Positions 1-4,950 of a stretch of 5,504 nucleotides of DNA are shown here, in pieces. The notes under the pieces were generated by a model that saw nothing but the letters and a program-made list of their open reading frames with translations, was not told the origin of the DNA and did not search any database. The stretch is from positions 1 through 5,504 of the forward strand of contig JAEXTE010000129.1 in assembly GCA_023453655.1 (NCBI GenBank), read 5' to 3'. Origin of the DNA: Pseudomonadota bacterium (GTDB taxonomy: Bacteria > Pseudomonadota > Gammaproteobacteria > Xanthomonadales > Xanthomonadaceae). Every line of letters starts with the position of its first letter. Position 1 is the first letter of the stretch. A program made the position numbers and the translations under genes.

Positions 1-148
1 GCACGTGCTTCTGCGCGGCATTGCGCGAGGCGAAGCCGAAGGCGTGGGCGATCTCGGCCAGGCTCGGGGCCCGGCCCGCGGCCAGCTCCTGGCGCAGGAA
101 GGCCAGCACGGCGGCGCGTTGCGGCGGCAGGGAGTCGGCAGAGTTCAT
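1..148 (-). CDS. lexA: LexA-family SOS repressor, N-terminal fragment (runs off left edge)
   Basis: Only the first 49 codons are present. The visible protein begins MNSADSLPPQRAAVLAFL and continues with APSLAEIAHAFGF and ASRNAAQKHV. This matches the layout of the LexA winged helix-turn-helix: a first helix with R-AVL-FLR, then a P-S-AEIA-AFGF turn, then a recognition helix resembling the S-NAA--HL of known LexA proteins. The family represses DNA-damage-response genes and self-cleaves when RecA is activated; the protease domain would lie outside the window. The ATG at 148-146 was chosen because it sits directly behind a LexA-type palindrome at 150-167. There is no room for a normal ribosome binding site, since the operator fills that space. 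Either the mRNA is leaderless or nearly so, or an in-frame GTG inside the operator is used. The operator type suggests the second LexA of xanthomonads (LexA2), which usually precedes an imuA-imuB-dnaE2 mutagenesis cassette; that cassette would lie to the left and is inference only. Confidence 0.85.
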   Translation of the reverse strand, partial: MNSADSLPPQRAAVLAFLRQELAAGRAPSLAEIAHAFGFASRNAAQKHV

Positions 149-149
149 G

Positions 150-167
150 GGTGTACATTTGTACACC
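150..167. promoter_or_regulatory. LexA-type operator (autoregulatory SOS box)
   Basis: The sequence GGTGTACATTTGTACACC is a palindrome with 8-bp perfect arms around a TT centre. Its core is TGTACA-N2-TGTACA, each half itself a palindrome. It ends 1 nt before the lexA-like start codon, so a bound repressor would cover the promoter and initiation region. On the minus strand TACAAA within the site could serve as a -10 element, which would place the transcript start at or next to the ATG; I see no convincing -35. From memory, xanthomonad LexA2 recognises TGTACAAATGTACA, identical to the core here read on the minus strand. Autoregulation is inferred from position. Confidence 0.82.
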
Positions 168-210
168 TTCCCGGCGCACGGCGCGAGACTGGACAAAAGT
201 TCCGCTTTCA

Positions 211-255
211 CTTGCAGGCAAGGCTGGCGAGGCGGAATATAACTTTCGTTATAAC
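211..255 (+). promoter_or_regulatory. Probable promoter/operator of the toxin-antitoxin module
   Basis: This AT-rich island in GC-rich DNA lies just upstream of the antitoxin gene. It holds the dyad TATAAC (238-243) - TTTC - GTTATA (248-253), and the right half extends into the 8-bp palindrome GTTATAAC (248-255). TTGCAG at 212-217 with AATATA at 236-241 (18-bp spacer) forms a plausible sigma-70 promoter; TATAAC at 250-255 is a second possible -10. A further dyad, CTTGC-AG-GCAAG (211-222), overlaps the -35. MazE/AbrB antitoxins commonly repress their own promoters by binding such dyads, so this is the likely autoregulatory site. The promoter assignment comes from hexamer matching only. Confidence 0.5.
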
Positions 256-269
256 AATGGGATGCCCCT

Positions 270-491
270 ATGAAGCTCAAGATCACCGCCATCGGCAACT
301 CCGCCGGCGTCATCCTCCCCAAGGAACTGCTCGCCCGCCTGCGTCTGGGCAAGGGCGACGAGCTGTACGCGCTGGAAACCCCCGACGGCATCCGCCTGAC
401 CGCCTTCGATCCCGAACTGGCCGCGCAGATGGAGGTGGCCGAAGAGATCATGCGCGAAGACCGCCACGTCCTGCACAAGCTCGCGCAGTGA
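270..491 (+). CDS. MazE/AbrB-type antitoxin of a Doc toxin module
   Basis: A 73-residue protein. The N-terminal half (about residues 1-48, starting MKLKITAIGNSAGVILPKE) is the SpoVT/AbrB swapped-hairpin DNA-binding fold, with the typical K-T-IGNS-G--LPKELL-RL-L-KGDELY pattern. The C-terminal tail (about 49-73, with AAQMEVAEEIMREDRHVL) is charged and probably helical; in antitoxins of this kind the tail wraps the toxin and neutralises it. A GGGA at 259-262, 7 nt before the ATG, is a usable ribosome binding site. The gene lies 7 nt ahead of the Doc-type toxin and its TGAGG stop region overlaps the toxin's likely ribosome binding site, so the pair is probably co-translated. It likely binds the TATAAC/GTTATA dyad upstream and represses its own operon. 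Length and organisation are normal for the family; the exact family name (MazE-like rather than Phd) rests on the AbrB fold pattern. Confidence 0.88.
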   Translation: MKLKITAIGNSAGVILPKELLARLRLGKGDELYALETPDGIRLTAFDPELAAQMEVAEEIMREDRHVLHKLAQ

Positions 492-498
492 GGCTCTC

Positions 499-918
499 AT
501 GATCACTTGGATCAGCAAGGCCCTGGCATTGTCTATCCACGACCGTCAGCTGGCCGAGCATGGCGGCGCGGGCGGGGTACGCGATCAGGCGCTGCTCGAC
601 TCCGCCCTTGCGCGCCCACAGCAGCTTTACGCCTATGGGCATCCGCCGCCCGATCTTGCCGATCTGGCTGCCAGCCTGGCTTTCGGCCTTGCGCGTAACC
701 ATCCCTTCGTCGATGGCAACAAACGCACGGCGCATGTCTGCTATCGCGTGTTCATCGCGCTCAATGGCGGGCAATTTGTCGCGGCCAGCGAGGAAAAATA
801 CGTCGCCATGCTCGGGCTCGCCGAAGGCTCCATGGATGAACCTGCTTTCGCCGACTGCCTGCGCCTGCGGATCACGGTCAAGCCGCGTAGGCGGGTGCAG
901 GAGGCTGCGGGAGGCTGA
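499..918 (+). CDS. doc: Death-on-curing (Doc/Fic-fold) toxin
   Basis: A 139-residue protein with the Fic/Doc active-site motif HPFVDGNKR at residues 68-76, followed by TAHV. His68 is the catalytic histidine position, Asp72 the metal-binding acid, and Asn74-Lys75-Arg76 the phosphate-binding part. As in phage P1 Doc (HxFxDANKR), a Lys replaces the second Gly of the AMPylating Fic motif HPFxxGNGR. This favours the Doc activity, phosphorylation of elongation factor Tu that stops translation, over AMP transfer. The N-terminal helices include VRDQALLDSALARPQ (27-41), typical of Doc proteins. The length is slightly above the 126 residues of P1 Doc, and the extra C-terminus is basic (KPRRRVQEAAGG). 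The ATG follows TGAGG (489-493) by 5 nt and the antitoxin stop by 7 nt. A weak GACCGG...CCGGTC dyad (917-922/939-944) overlaps the stop codon without a T-tract. The target is inferred from the family. Confidence 0.92.
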   Translation: MITWISKALALSIHDRQLAEHGGAGGVRDQALLDSALARPQQLYAYGHPPPDLADLAASLAFGLARNHPFVDGNKRTAHVCYRVFIALNGGQFVAASEEKYVAMLGLAEGSMDEPAFADCLRLRITVKPRRRVQEAAGG

Positions 919-1010
919 CCGGGCGGGTCCATTTCGCGCCGGTCATGGAGTTGCTGTCCATGGAGGCCAAGGCTGGCCACCCCATCGCAGAATCCGTTCT
1001 CGCCTTCGTT

Positions 1011-1076
1011 GTCATCTCGACCGCAGGGAGGGATCTGTCATCCGGCACGGAGATTTCTCCCTACGGTCGAAATGAC
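1011..1076. repeat. MITE/REP-like imperfect inverted repeat
   Basis: Two 26-nt arms (1011-1036 and 1051-1076) are inverted copies matching at 22 of 26 positions, separated by a 14-nt centre. The outer ends read GTCAT...ATGAC, and a further T-A pair (1010/1077) extends the match. The arms contain TCGACCG-AGGGAG on the left and CTCCCTACGGTCGA on the right. GTCATC from the left tip recurs at 1037-1042 in the centre. The element sits between the convergent ends of doc and the cupin gene, carries no credible ORF and has lower GC than its surroundings. Its size and symmetry fit a non-autonomous palindromic repeat such as a MITE or REP doublet. I recall similar GTCATTTCGACCG-type repeats being frequent in xanthomonad genomes, but could not check copy number. 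No clear target-site duplication is visible. Confidence 0.72.
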
Positions 1077-1118
1077 AGGCGTGGAAACGACAGATGCGGG
1101 AGACGACAGGCGCGAAAC
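1074..1118. repeat. Degenerate 14-16 bp tandem units starting GACAG
   Basis: Three consecutive units start at 1074, 1089 and 1105: GACAGGCGTGGAAAC, GACAGATGCGGGAGAC and GACAGGCGCGAAAC. They share a GACAG-ryG-y-G-rA-AC pattern. The first begins inside the right tip of the 1011-1076 palindrome. A fourth partial unit, GACAGGCAGCGAG, follows at 1141 after a GAAAGAACGAAAGG stretch. The whole 1071-1157 tract is about 77% purine on the plus strand. I see no coding signal in it. It may be an appendage or decayed copies of the palindrome's terminus. Confidence 0.5.
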
Positions 1119-1153
1119 GAAAGAACGAAAGGCGGTGAGCGACAGGCAGCGAG

Positions 1154-1180
1154 AAAATTCCGTTGCCAAGAGCAACACGG
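1154..1180 (-). terminator. Candidate rho-independent terminator downstream of the cupin gene
   Basis: Read on the minus strand, the sequence CCGTGTTGCTCTTGGCAACGG is followed by AATTTTC. It can fold into a GTTGC/GCAAC stem with a TCTTG loop, extended by CC/GG pairs past a 2-nt bulge, then a short T run. It lies 26 nt after the cupin stop and would end leftward transcription before it enters the repeat and the convergent doc gene. The stem is modest and the T run is short, so this is a plausible but unproven call. Confidence 0.45.
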
Positions 1181-1206
1181 ACTCCCCCGCACAGCGACGC
1201 CGTGAC

Positions 1207-1776
1207 TCACTCCTCCGCGGTTGGCGCAGGCCCCAGCCACTGCGGATACCGGCGCACGATCTCCATCATCCGTTGCTGGAAGTCGTGATGGTCGCGACCG
1301 ATCGAACGGGCCAGTTCCACCCGGTCGAGGAAGAACTGCTCGAAGCCGCCCGGCGACAGCCTGGTCAGCAGACGCACGGGTTGGCCATCGGCGCTGCCCT
1401 GAGAGTGCACCGTGCCCCTGGGGATATCGACATACGAGCCCGCGGGCAGCCGGTATGCAATGCCGTCCATCTCCAGCGCCAGCGCCCCTTCGAGCACGTA
1501 GAAGCTCTCGTCCAGCTGCGGATGCACGTGCGCGGGCGTGCGGTAAGGCGGCTGCTCGATCAGTTCCACCAGGGCATAGGCCCCGCCGGTTCTGGCGGAC
1601 GGTACCAGCAGGCGCAGCGCGCCGGCGTCGTATGGCAGCGCGGGTGCATCATCGGCGGCGATCGCCAATGGCTCCACACTCGCCGGCGTCTGGCCAGCGG
1701 CCATGGGGCTGGCGGTGACGAGGCAGACAGCCAGAAGACTTGCCCCATAGGCGCATCGGAAGTTCTGCAACCGCAT
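1207..1776 (-). CDS. Small exported cupin-domain protein
   Basis: A 189-residue protein of unknown substrate. Residues about 1-30 look like a signal peptide: MRLQNFR, a hydrophobic stretch YGASLLAVCLVTAS, then a likely cleavage region PMAAGQ; LAVC is a poor lipobox. The rest is one cupin barrel. Motif 1 is HVHPQLDESFYVLEG (His83, His85, Glu90) and motif 2 is GSYVDIPRGTVHSQG (113-127) with His124, giving the usual three-His, one-Glu metal site. The tail, DHHDFQQRMMEIVRRYPQWLG, is charged and probably helical. The reading frame is open further upstream, but this ATG was chosen because GGAG (1786-1783) lies 6 nt ahead and the signal peptide starts there. It lies 108 bp after potI on the same strand and may be expressed with the pot genes. 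A periplasmic small-molecule binding or enzymatic role is inference; cupins are too diverse to name a reaction. Confidence 0.83.
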   Translation of the reverse strand: MRLQNFRCAYGASLLAVCLVTASPMAAGQTPASVEPLAIAADDAPALPYDAGALRLLVPSARTGGAYALVELIEQPPYRTPAHVHPQLDESFYVLEGALALEMDGIAYRLPAGSYVDIPRGTVHSQGSADGQPVRLLTRLSPGGFEQFFLDRVELARSIGRDHHDFQQRMMEIVRRYPQWLGPAPTAEE

Positions 1777-1826
1777 CGGGTGCTCCATCTGCGGCGACAT
1801 GCCGATTCCAGGCACAACGGCGCGGG

Positions 1827-1843
1827 GTGGCCATTTCGGCCAC
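1827..1843. other. Short GC-rich hairpin in the potI-cupin gap
   Basis: GTGGCC-ATTTC-GGCCAC forms a 6-bp perfect stem with a 5-nt loop in the 108-bp gap between potI and the cupin gene. No T run follows on either strand, so it is not a classical terminator. It could be an RNA-stabilising or attenuating hairpin between potI and the cupin, or chance. Nothing else is evident in this gap except the cupin's ribosome binding site. Confidence 0.3.
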
Positions 1844-1884
1844 ATCGCTGCGACCAGGCGCCCGGGCCATCCGCTCTCCCCCCT

Positions 1885-2694
1885 TCAGGCGCTCCCGCGG
1901 CGCGCGTCCAGCCGGTGCATGAACACGCCCGCCACCGCCACGCCCACCGCCACCACGCCGATGATCAGGGTCGCCAGCGCATTGATCTCCGGGGTCACGC
2001 CCAGCTTGACCTTGGAGTAGATCAGCATCGGCAGCGTGCTCGAACCCGGCCCCGAGGTGAAGCTGGCGATCACCAGGTCGTCCAGCGACAGGGTGAAGGC
2101 CAGCAGCCAGCCCGCCAGCAGGGCCGGCGCGATCAGCGGCAGCGTGATCAGGAAGAACACCCGCCACGGCCGCGCGCCCAGGTCCATCGCCGCCTCTTCC
2201 AGGCTGCGGTCGAGCGAGGTCAGGCGCGAACGCACCACCACGGTCACGTAGCAGGTGGTGAGCGTGATGTGCGCCAGGGTGATCGTGGTCATGCCGCGCT
2301 GCGGCCAGCCGGTCATCTGCTGCAGGGCGACGAACAGCAGCAGCGAGGACAGGCCCAGCATCACGTCGGGCATCACCATCGGCGCGGAGTTCATCAGGCT
2401 CAACACGCCGCGCCCGGGGAAGCGCCCGAAGCGCGACAGCGCCATGCCGCTGGCCGTGCCCAGGAACACCGCCGCGGTCGCCGCCGTCGCCGAGATGGTG
2501 AGGCTGCGCCACAGCGCATCGAGGATCTGCTGGTTCTCGAACAGCGCCACGTACCAGCGCATGGAGAACCCGCCCCACACCGTCGCCAGGCGCGAGGCGC
2601 TGAACGAGTACACGATCACCGACAGGATCGGGATGTAGAGGAAGGCGTAGCCGCCGACGATCACCGCCCACAGCCACCACGGACGCCGGTTCAC
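1885..2694 (-). CDS. potI: Putrescine/polyamine ABC transporter permease PotI
   Basis: A 269-residue inner-membrane permease, close to the 281 residues of E. coli PotI. It forms the transmembrane channel with PotH. About six membrane segments can be seen: residues about 8-30, 65-87, 104-125, 135-155, 182-204 and 236-259. The cytoplasmic EAA loop that docks onto the ATPase is EEAAMDLGARPWRVFFLITLP (from 166), with Glu167-Ala-Ala and Gly173 in their conserved places. FSLRW-like and SLDDLVIASFTSGPGSSTLP segments (GFSMRWY near 42-48; 203-222) are typical of PotC/PotI-type subunits. The start is a GTG at 2694-2692 inside a GTGA overlap with the potH stop; GAGG lies 7 nt upstream. The longer open frame to the right is a shadow of potH. 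Substrate class follows from similarity to the PotFGHI set; a spermidine-preferring system is the main alternative. Confidence 0.93.
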   Translation of the reverse strand: MNRRPWWLWAVIVGGYAFLYIPILSVIVYSFSASRLATVWGGFSMRWYVALFENQQILDALWRSLTISATAATAAVFLGTASGMALSRFGRFPGRGVLSLMNSAPMVMPDVMLGLSSLLLFVALQQMTGWPQRGMTTITLAHITLTTCYVTVVVRSRLTSLDRSLEEAAMDLGARPWRVFFLITLPLIAPALLAGWLLAFTLSLDDLVIASFTSGPGSSTLPMLIYSKVKLGVTPEINALATLIIGVVAVGVAVAGVFMHRLDARRGSA

Positions 2695-3680
2695 GAGGTC
2701 GCCTCGCGCTGCTCGCGCCGGTTCTCGAGGTACTCGAACACCAGGGTCGGGATCACGATCAGCAGCAGCATGGCCACCGCCACCGCCGAGGCCAGCGGCC
2801 AGTCGCGGTTGGTGAAGAACTCGGTCCACAGCACGCGGCCGATGGTCAGCGCATCGGGGCCGCCGAGCAGGTCTGGGATCACGAATTCGCCCACCGCGGG
2901 GATGAACACCAGCAGGCAGCCGGCGATGATGCCGGGCATCGACAGCGGCAGGGTGATGCGCAGGAAGCCCTGCCAGGGCCGCGCGCCGAGGTCGGAGGCG
3001 GCGTCGAGCAGGGTGAAGTCCAGCCGCATCAGAGTTGCCGCGAGCGGCAGCACCATGAACGGCAGGTAGTTGTAGACGATGCCGATATAGACCGCGAGAT
3101 TGCTGTGCAGCACCGCCTCGCCGGGGTCCAGCACGCCGACCGCGGCGAGCGCCGCGCTCAGCCAGCCATTGGCCTTGAAGATCCCGATCATCGCGTAGGT
3201 GCGCAGCAGCGAGCTGGTCCAGAACGGCAGGATCACCAGCATCATCAGCACCAGCCGCATCACCGGCTTGGCCCGCGCGATGCCGTAGGCCATCGGATAG
3301 CCGATCAGCAGGCAGAACAGCGTCGACACCCCGGCGAACAGCAGCGAGCGCAGGTAGGCGGCCACGTACAGCGGGTCCTGCAGCAGCAGCGCGTAGCTGG
3401 AGATGTGGACCCGCAGCGACACCGCGCCGTTGGCCGCCTGCTCGAGCAGCGGCGTATACGGCGGCACCTGGCCGAACACCGCCTCGGCGAAGCTGATCCG
3501 GGCCACGATCAGGAACGGCACCGCGAAGAACAGCCCCAGCCACAGCATCGGCACCAGCTTCACCAGCAGCCGGCCGCGGCGGGTGCGGAACTCGTCGCGC
3601 ACCACCCGGAAGAACCCGAACAGGTTGCGGACCACGTCCGCCCAGAAGCTCCAGGCTCCGTCGGCGCGCGGCGTGCTCAC
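2691..3680 (-). CDS. potH: Putrescine/polyamine ABC transporter permease PotH
   Basis: A 329-residue inner-membrane permease, similar in length to E. coli PotH (317). After a cytoplasmic N-terminus of about 40 residues (with RDEFRTRRGRLLVKLVP) there are about six membrane segments: near 43-64, 104-134, 141-160, 194-218, 243-264 and 296-317. The ATPase-docking EAA loop is LLDAASDLGARPWQGFLRITL (from 224), with Asp226 in place of the usual Glu and the conserved Gly232. The segments NYLPFMVLPL, PAVGEFVIPDLLGGPDA and EFFTNRDWPLASAVA are characteristic of PotB/PotH proteins. The GTG start at 3680-3678 overlaps the potG stop as GTGA, the same arrangement as at the potH/potI junction. Its own ribosome binding site is weak, so initiation probably depends on re-initiating ribosomes from potG. 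The open frame further right is a potG shadow. Confidence 0.94.
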   Translation of the reverse strand: MSTPRADGAWSFWADVVRNLFGFFRVVRDEFRTRRGRLLVKLVPMLWLGLFFAVPFLIVARISFAEAVFGQVPPYTPLLEQAANGAVSLRVHISSYALLLQDPLYVAAYLRSLLFAGVSTLFCLLIGYPMAYGIARAKPVMRLVLMMLVILPFWTSSLLRTYAMIGIFKANGWLSAALAAVGVLDPGEAVLHSNLAVYIGIVYNYLPFMVLPLAATLMRLDFTLLDAASDLGARPWQGFLRITLPLSMPGIIAGCLLVFIPAVGEFVIPDLLGGPDALTIGRVLWTEFFTNRDWPLASAVAVAMLLLIVIPTLVFEYLENRREQREATS

Positions 3681-4822
3681 GAGGCCAGCACCACCGCGCC
3701 GGTGGCGGGCCAGCTCAGCCACAGCGTGTCGTCCCAGTCGTAGTGCGGCTCGGAGCTGCGTTCGACGTGGGTTTCCTGGACGCGGATGGTGGCGCCTTCC
3801 TCGGTCTGCACGTGGTAGATCGACACGTCGCCCAGGTAGGCGATGTCGCGCACCTTGCCCACCGCGACGTTGTCGGCGGCCGGACGCTGCTCGTGCACGT
3901 CGATCTTCTCGGGGCGGACCGCGACGCTCACCGCGGTGCCCTCGGGAAGAAAATCGGTATGCCGCGCCAGCACCGGCTCGGCCAGCCGGTCGCACTGCAC
4001 GCGCACGAGGCCGGCGTCGGCATCGTGCGAGAGCACGCGGCCCTCGAACAGGTTGATGCCGCCGATGAACTCGGCCACGAAGCGCGTGGCGGGGAACTCG
4101 TACAGCGCCGCCGGGGTGGAGACCTGGACGATGCGGCCGGCATCCATCACCGCGATGCGCGAGGACATCGTCATCGCCTCCTCCTGGTCGTGGGTGACCA
4201 TGATGAAGGTGGTGCCGACCTTTTCCTGGATGTTCACCAGCTCGAACTGGGTGCGCTCGCGCAGGCGCTTGTCGAGCGCGCCCAGCGGCTCGTCGAGCAG
4301 CAGCAGCTTGGGCTGCTTGGCCAGCGCGCGCGCCAGGGCCACGCGCTGGCGCTGGCCGCCGGAGAGCTGGTCGGGCTTGCGCTTGCCGAGATGGCCGAGC
4401 TGGACGAGGTCCAGCATCTGCTGCACGCGCTCGCCGACCTCCGAGGCCGGCAGCCGGTCCTGCTTCAGGCCGAAGGCGACGTTCTGGGCCACGCTCATGT
4501 GCGGGAACAGCGCGTAGCTCTGGAACATCATGTTGACCGGCCGCTGGTAGGGCGGCAGCGCGGTCACGTCGACGCCGTCGATCAGCACCCGGCCTTTGTC
4601 GGGGGCCTCGAAGCCGGCCATGATCCGCAGCAGGGTGCTCTTGCCCGACCCGGACCCTCCGAGCAGCGCGAAGAACTCGCCGCGGTAGATGTCCAGCGAG
4701 ATGTCGTCGCAGGCGTAGAACTTGCCGAAGGTCTTGGTGACCCCTTCGATCCGGACGAAGGGCTGCGCGGCCGCATCGCGCCACGGTTCGACCGGCGGAG
4801 TGGCGCGTGCGGGTGCAGCCAT
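3677..4822 (-). CDS. potG: Putrescine/polyamine ABC transporter ATPase PotG
   Basis: A 381-residue cytoplasmic ATPase, matching the family length (about 377). Visible motifs: Walker A GGSGSGKST (55-63), Q-loop Gln101 in NMMFQSYALFPHM, signature LSGGQRQR (153-160), Walker B LLLLDEP (173-179) with catalytic Glu178, D-loop GALD (181-184), H-loop His211 in VTHDQEEAMTM. A C-terminal regulatory (TOBE-type) region of about 250-378 follows, with VRPEKIDV and YLGDVSIYHV. The wording FALLG-SG-GKSTLLR-MAGFE and PPYQRPVNMMFQSYALFPHMSV is close to E. coli PotG. The ATG at 4822-4820 is preceded by GGAGAA with a spacing of 7 nt; the longer open frame to the right overlaps the FUSC gene and is not used. It heads potGHI; no binding-protein gene precedes it within the window. 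Walker A has Gly56 where Ala or Pro is more usual, which should be tolerated. Confidence 0.96.
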   Translation of the reverse strand: MAAPARATPPVEPWRDAAAQPFVRIEGVTKTFGKFYACDDISLDIYRGEFFALLGGSGSGKSTLLRIMAGFEAPDKGRVLIDGVDVTALPPYQRPVNMMFQSYALFPHMSVAQNVAFGLKQDRLPASEVGERVQQMLDLVQLGHLGKRKPDQLSGGQRQRVALARALAKQPKLLLLDEPLGALDKRLRERTQFELVNIQEKVGTTFIMVTHDQEEAMTMSSRIAVMDAGRIVQVSTPAALYEFPATRFVAEFIGGINLFEGRVLSHDADAGLVRVQCDRLAEPVLARHTDFLPEGTAVSVAVRPEKIDVHEQRPAADNVAVGKVRDIAYLGDVSIYHVQTEEGATIRVQETHVERSSEPHYDWDDTLWLSWPATGAVVLAS

Positions 4823-4897
4823 GGGCAGGTTCTCCAGACTGGCCCGGCCGCGCGCGGTGCGATGGACGGCGAGACCTGATGTAGCGACGGAGCGGCG

Positions 4898-4909
4898 CGT
4901 CCACGGACG
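4898..4909. promoter_or_regulatory. Small dyad in the potG upstream region
   Basis: CGTCC-AC-GGACG is a perfect 5-bp inverted repeat in the 143-bp gap between the FUSC gene and potG. It could be a regulator site or chance in GC-rich DNA. I find no convincing -35/-10 pair here; TACCAT (4938-4933, minus) and TACATC (4883-4878, minus) are possible -10 boxes without good partners. The rest of the gap shows only the potG ribosome binding site. Confidence 0.22.
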
Positions 4910-4950
4910 TCGCCACCCCACGGAAAGCGCGCATGGTACGACTCGTGCGC

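Larger units (their letters stand above)
919..1206. other. Non-coding gap between convergent doc and cupin genes
   Basis: No gene is supported here. The first 90 bp (919-1010) hold only a weak dyad at the doc stop and small palindromes such as TCCATGGA near 957-964. The rest holds the palindromic repeat, the GACAG units and the candidate terminator listed separately. Open frames crossing the gap lack family resemblance and run antisense into the cupin and pot genes. The lower GC and A-rich patches contrast with the pot genes and fit an insertion-prone site between convergent 3' ends. Confidence 0.6.

Noticed and set aside
5..502. A 165-codon rightward frame over the lexA start, the control region and the antitoxin gene
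   Set aside because: It crosses the LexA operator and promoter region and overlaps the antitoxin in another frame; the product is low-complexity Arg/Gly-rich.
917..944. GACCGG...CCGGTC dyad as a doc terminator
   Set aside because: The stem is only 6 bp with a 16-nt loop, overlaps the stop codon, and has no T run after it.
1074..1150. CRISPR-like array from the repeated GACAG units
   Set aside because: Units are only 14-16 bp, degenerate and adjacent without spacers of constant length; no cas genes are nearby.
1777..1845. A 23-residue N-terminal extension of the cupin protein from the ATG at 1845
   Set aside because: The extension would bury the signal peptide, and the downstream ATG at 1776 has a GGAG ribosome binding site at proper spacing.
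2756..2775. CAGCAGCAG-type triplet runs in the pot genes (also near 2334, 3381 and 4297)
   Set aside because: They encode Leu-rich membrane segments or the LLLLDEP Walker B strand on the minus strand (CTGCTG codons), so they reflect codon use, not a separate repeat element.
1009..3069. A 686-codon rightward open frame across the repeat, cupin and pot genes
   Set aside because: It is antisense to well-supported cupin, potI and potH genes, its composition is Arg/His/Gln-rich without any domain, and long antisense frames are expected in GC-rich DNA.
3743..4879. A 378-codon rightward open frame opposite potG
   Set aside because: It is the antisense shadow of potG; the product is a His/Leu/Val-rich string with no recognisable fold, and potG has every ABC motif.
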